In this document: positions 15,569 to 15,957 of the stretch, in pieces | Layout of the letters: every line of letters starts with the position of its first letter | Numbering within the stretch: position 1 is the first letter of the stretch | Assembly: GCA_007131555.1 (NCBI GenBank) | Contig: SLQH01000016.1 | Location: forward strand, 1 to 15,957 | Direction of reading: 5' to 3' | Origin: Planctomycetota bacterium | Lineage (GTDB): Bacteria > Planctomycetota > UBA11346 | Length of the DNA: 15,957 nt | Notes under the pieces: model-generated | What the model was told of the DNA's origin: nothing | The model's input: the letters and a program-made list of their open reading frames with translations, nothing else | Database searches by the model: none | Program-made: the position numbers and the translations under genes

Positions 15569-15599
15569 CTGGCCCCGCCCGGAAGCCGGGCGGGGCCAG
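15569..15599. terminator. Strong GC hairpin between ATPase K gene and macroglobulin gene
   Basis: A perfect 14-bp stem: CTGGCCCCGCCCGG (15569-15582) with CCGGGCGGGGCCAG (15586-15599) and a 3-nt loop. It begins 28 nt behind the stop codon of the K-subunit gene (read on the minus strand), which is the right place for a transcription end. Neither strand has a T-run after the stem, so it may act with Rho or as a 3' end stabiliser. The remaining bases of 15452-15626 hold no gene; the promoter of the macroglobulin gene should lie at about 15461-15568, but I see no convincing -35/-10 pair. Confidence 0.6.
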
Positions 15600-15626
15600 G
15601 ATGGAAACACATATGCTAATGGCAGA

Positions 15627-15957
15627 TCAGGGGATCATGCCAAGCACGAAGACCATCCCGAAGATGCCCACGGTCTCGGCCACGCCCATGGCGATGATGA
15701 TGAAGGCGAAGCCCTTGCCGCCGTTCTCAACCAGGGCGCGAATACCGGCAGCGCCGATCTTGCCCTGCATCCAGGCCGAAAAGAGCTGGGCCAGACCGCA
15801 AGCAATGCCGATGCCGGCCAGCAGGCCGACTCGTTGCGGATCCAGCGCCCCGCCATCACCGTCTTTCAGGTTCAACATGGCCTCGCCCATCATGTTGAGG
15901 GCGATAAAACCATACAGGGTCTGGGACAGCGGCATACCCAGCAGGATGATGTAGGTA
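15627..15957 (-). CDS. ntpK: V/A-type ATP synthase subunit K (proteolipid), 5' truncated
   Basis: The membrane rotor subunit of a V/A-type ATPase, carrying ions through the membrane ring. The frame runs off the window edge; 109 residues are visible and a true start lies outside (the ATG at 15935 is internal). Visible parts are the end of one helix (YIILLGMPLSQTLYGF), a polar loop, a third helix with SAWMQGKIGAAGI, and a fourth with MGVAETVGIFG. This matches the second half of the 16-kDa double-hairpin proteolipid, not the 8-kDa F-type c subunit. The essential carboxylate is the Glu of VAET (codon 15677-15675). The Gln residues of PLSQ (15923-15921) and MQGK (15767-15765) match Na+ ligands of Enterococcus hirae NtpK. 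Other atp genes should lie upstream, off the right edge. Confidence 0.93.
   Translation of the reverse strand, partial: TYIILLGMPLSQTLYGFIALNMMGEAMLNLKDGDGGALDPQRVGLLAGIGIACGLAQLFSAWMQGKIGAAGIRALVENGGKGFAFIIIAMGVAETVGIFGMVFVLGMIP

Noticed and set aside
15452..15610. 53-residue N-terminal extension of the macroglobulin frame
   Set aside because: It would bury the signal helix behind an Arg/Pro-rich stretch; the internal ATG has a ribosome site and starts directly at the hydrophobic helix.

Overview
The window is about 16 kb of high-GC bacterial chromosome holding ordinary housekeeping genes and a few accessory ones. Three features give a taxonomic hint: a V/A-type (not F-type) ATP synthase proteolipid, an aspartate carbamoyltransferase with a separate PyrI regulatory chain, and a very long alpha-2-macroglobulin whose conserved blocks resemble the Bacteroidetes-type family. 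With the polysaccharide-type glycoside hydrolase, this combination fits the PVC group (Lentisphaerota, Kiritimatiellota or a planctomycete relative). That placement is inference from gene content only. I see no phage, insertion sequence with transposase, CRISPR array or integrase.

Layout, left to right. 1-1802 (+) is the 3' part of a clan GH-A-like glycoside hydrolase cut by the window edge. 1973-2045 (+) is a tRNA with a CAT anticodon whose anticodon arm marks it as tRNA-Ile2. A DNA polymerase III delta subunit (holA, 2074-3027) starts 28 nt after it. 3133-4518 (+) is an unrecognised one-pass membrane protein: zinc ribbon, long Asp/Glu tract, long Lys/Arg/Ser tract, then a membrane helix. 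4560-5870 (+) is rsmB, a 16S rRNA m5C methyltransferase. It converges on and overlaps an SGNH esterase (5822-6472, -). Divergent from the esterase are an unrecognised 160-residue protein (6585-7067), a flavodoxin-fold FMN reductase (7110-7682), and the pyrBI pair for aspartate carbamoyltransferase (7758-8711 and 8729-9178). A 222-bp gap (9179-9400) holds a terminator-like fold and a small palindromic repeat. Then comes the 2016-residue alpha-2-macroglobulin (15451-9401, -) with an intact thioester motif. A strong GC hairpin separates it from the 5'-truncated V-type ATPase K subunit (15957-15627, -), which keeps the residues that bind Na+ in the Enterococcus enzyme.

Functionally the genes are mostly independent. 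The only clear complex is PyrB with PyrI, where the effector-binding and zinc-binding residues look intact, so allosteric control is likely. I did not find a convincing new multi-gene system. The best leads are the zinc-ribbon/polyampholyte membrane protein, the membrane-anchored thioester macroglobulin with its acidic, possibly bait-like linker, and the palindromic intergenic element.
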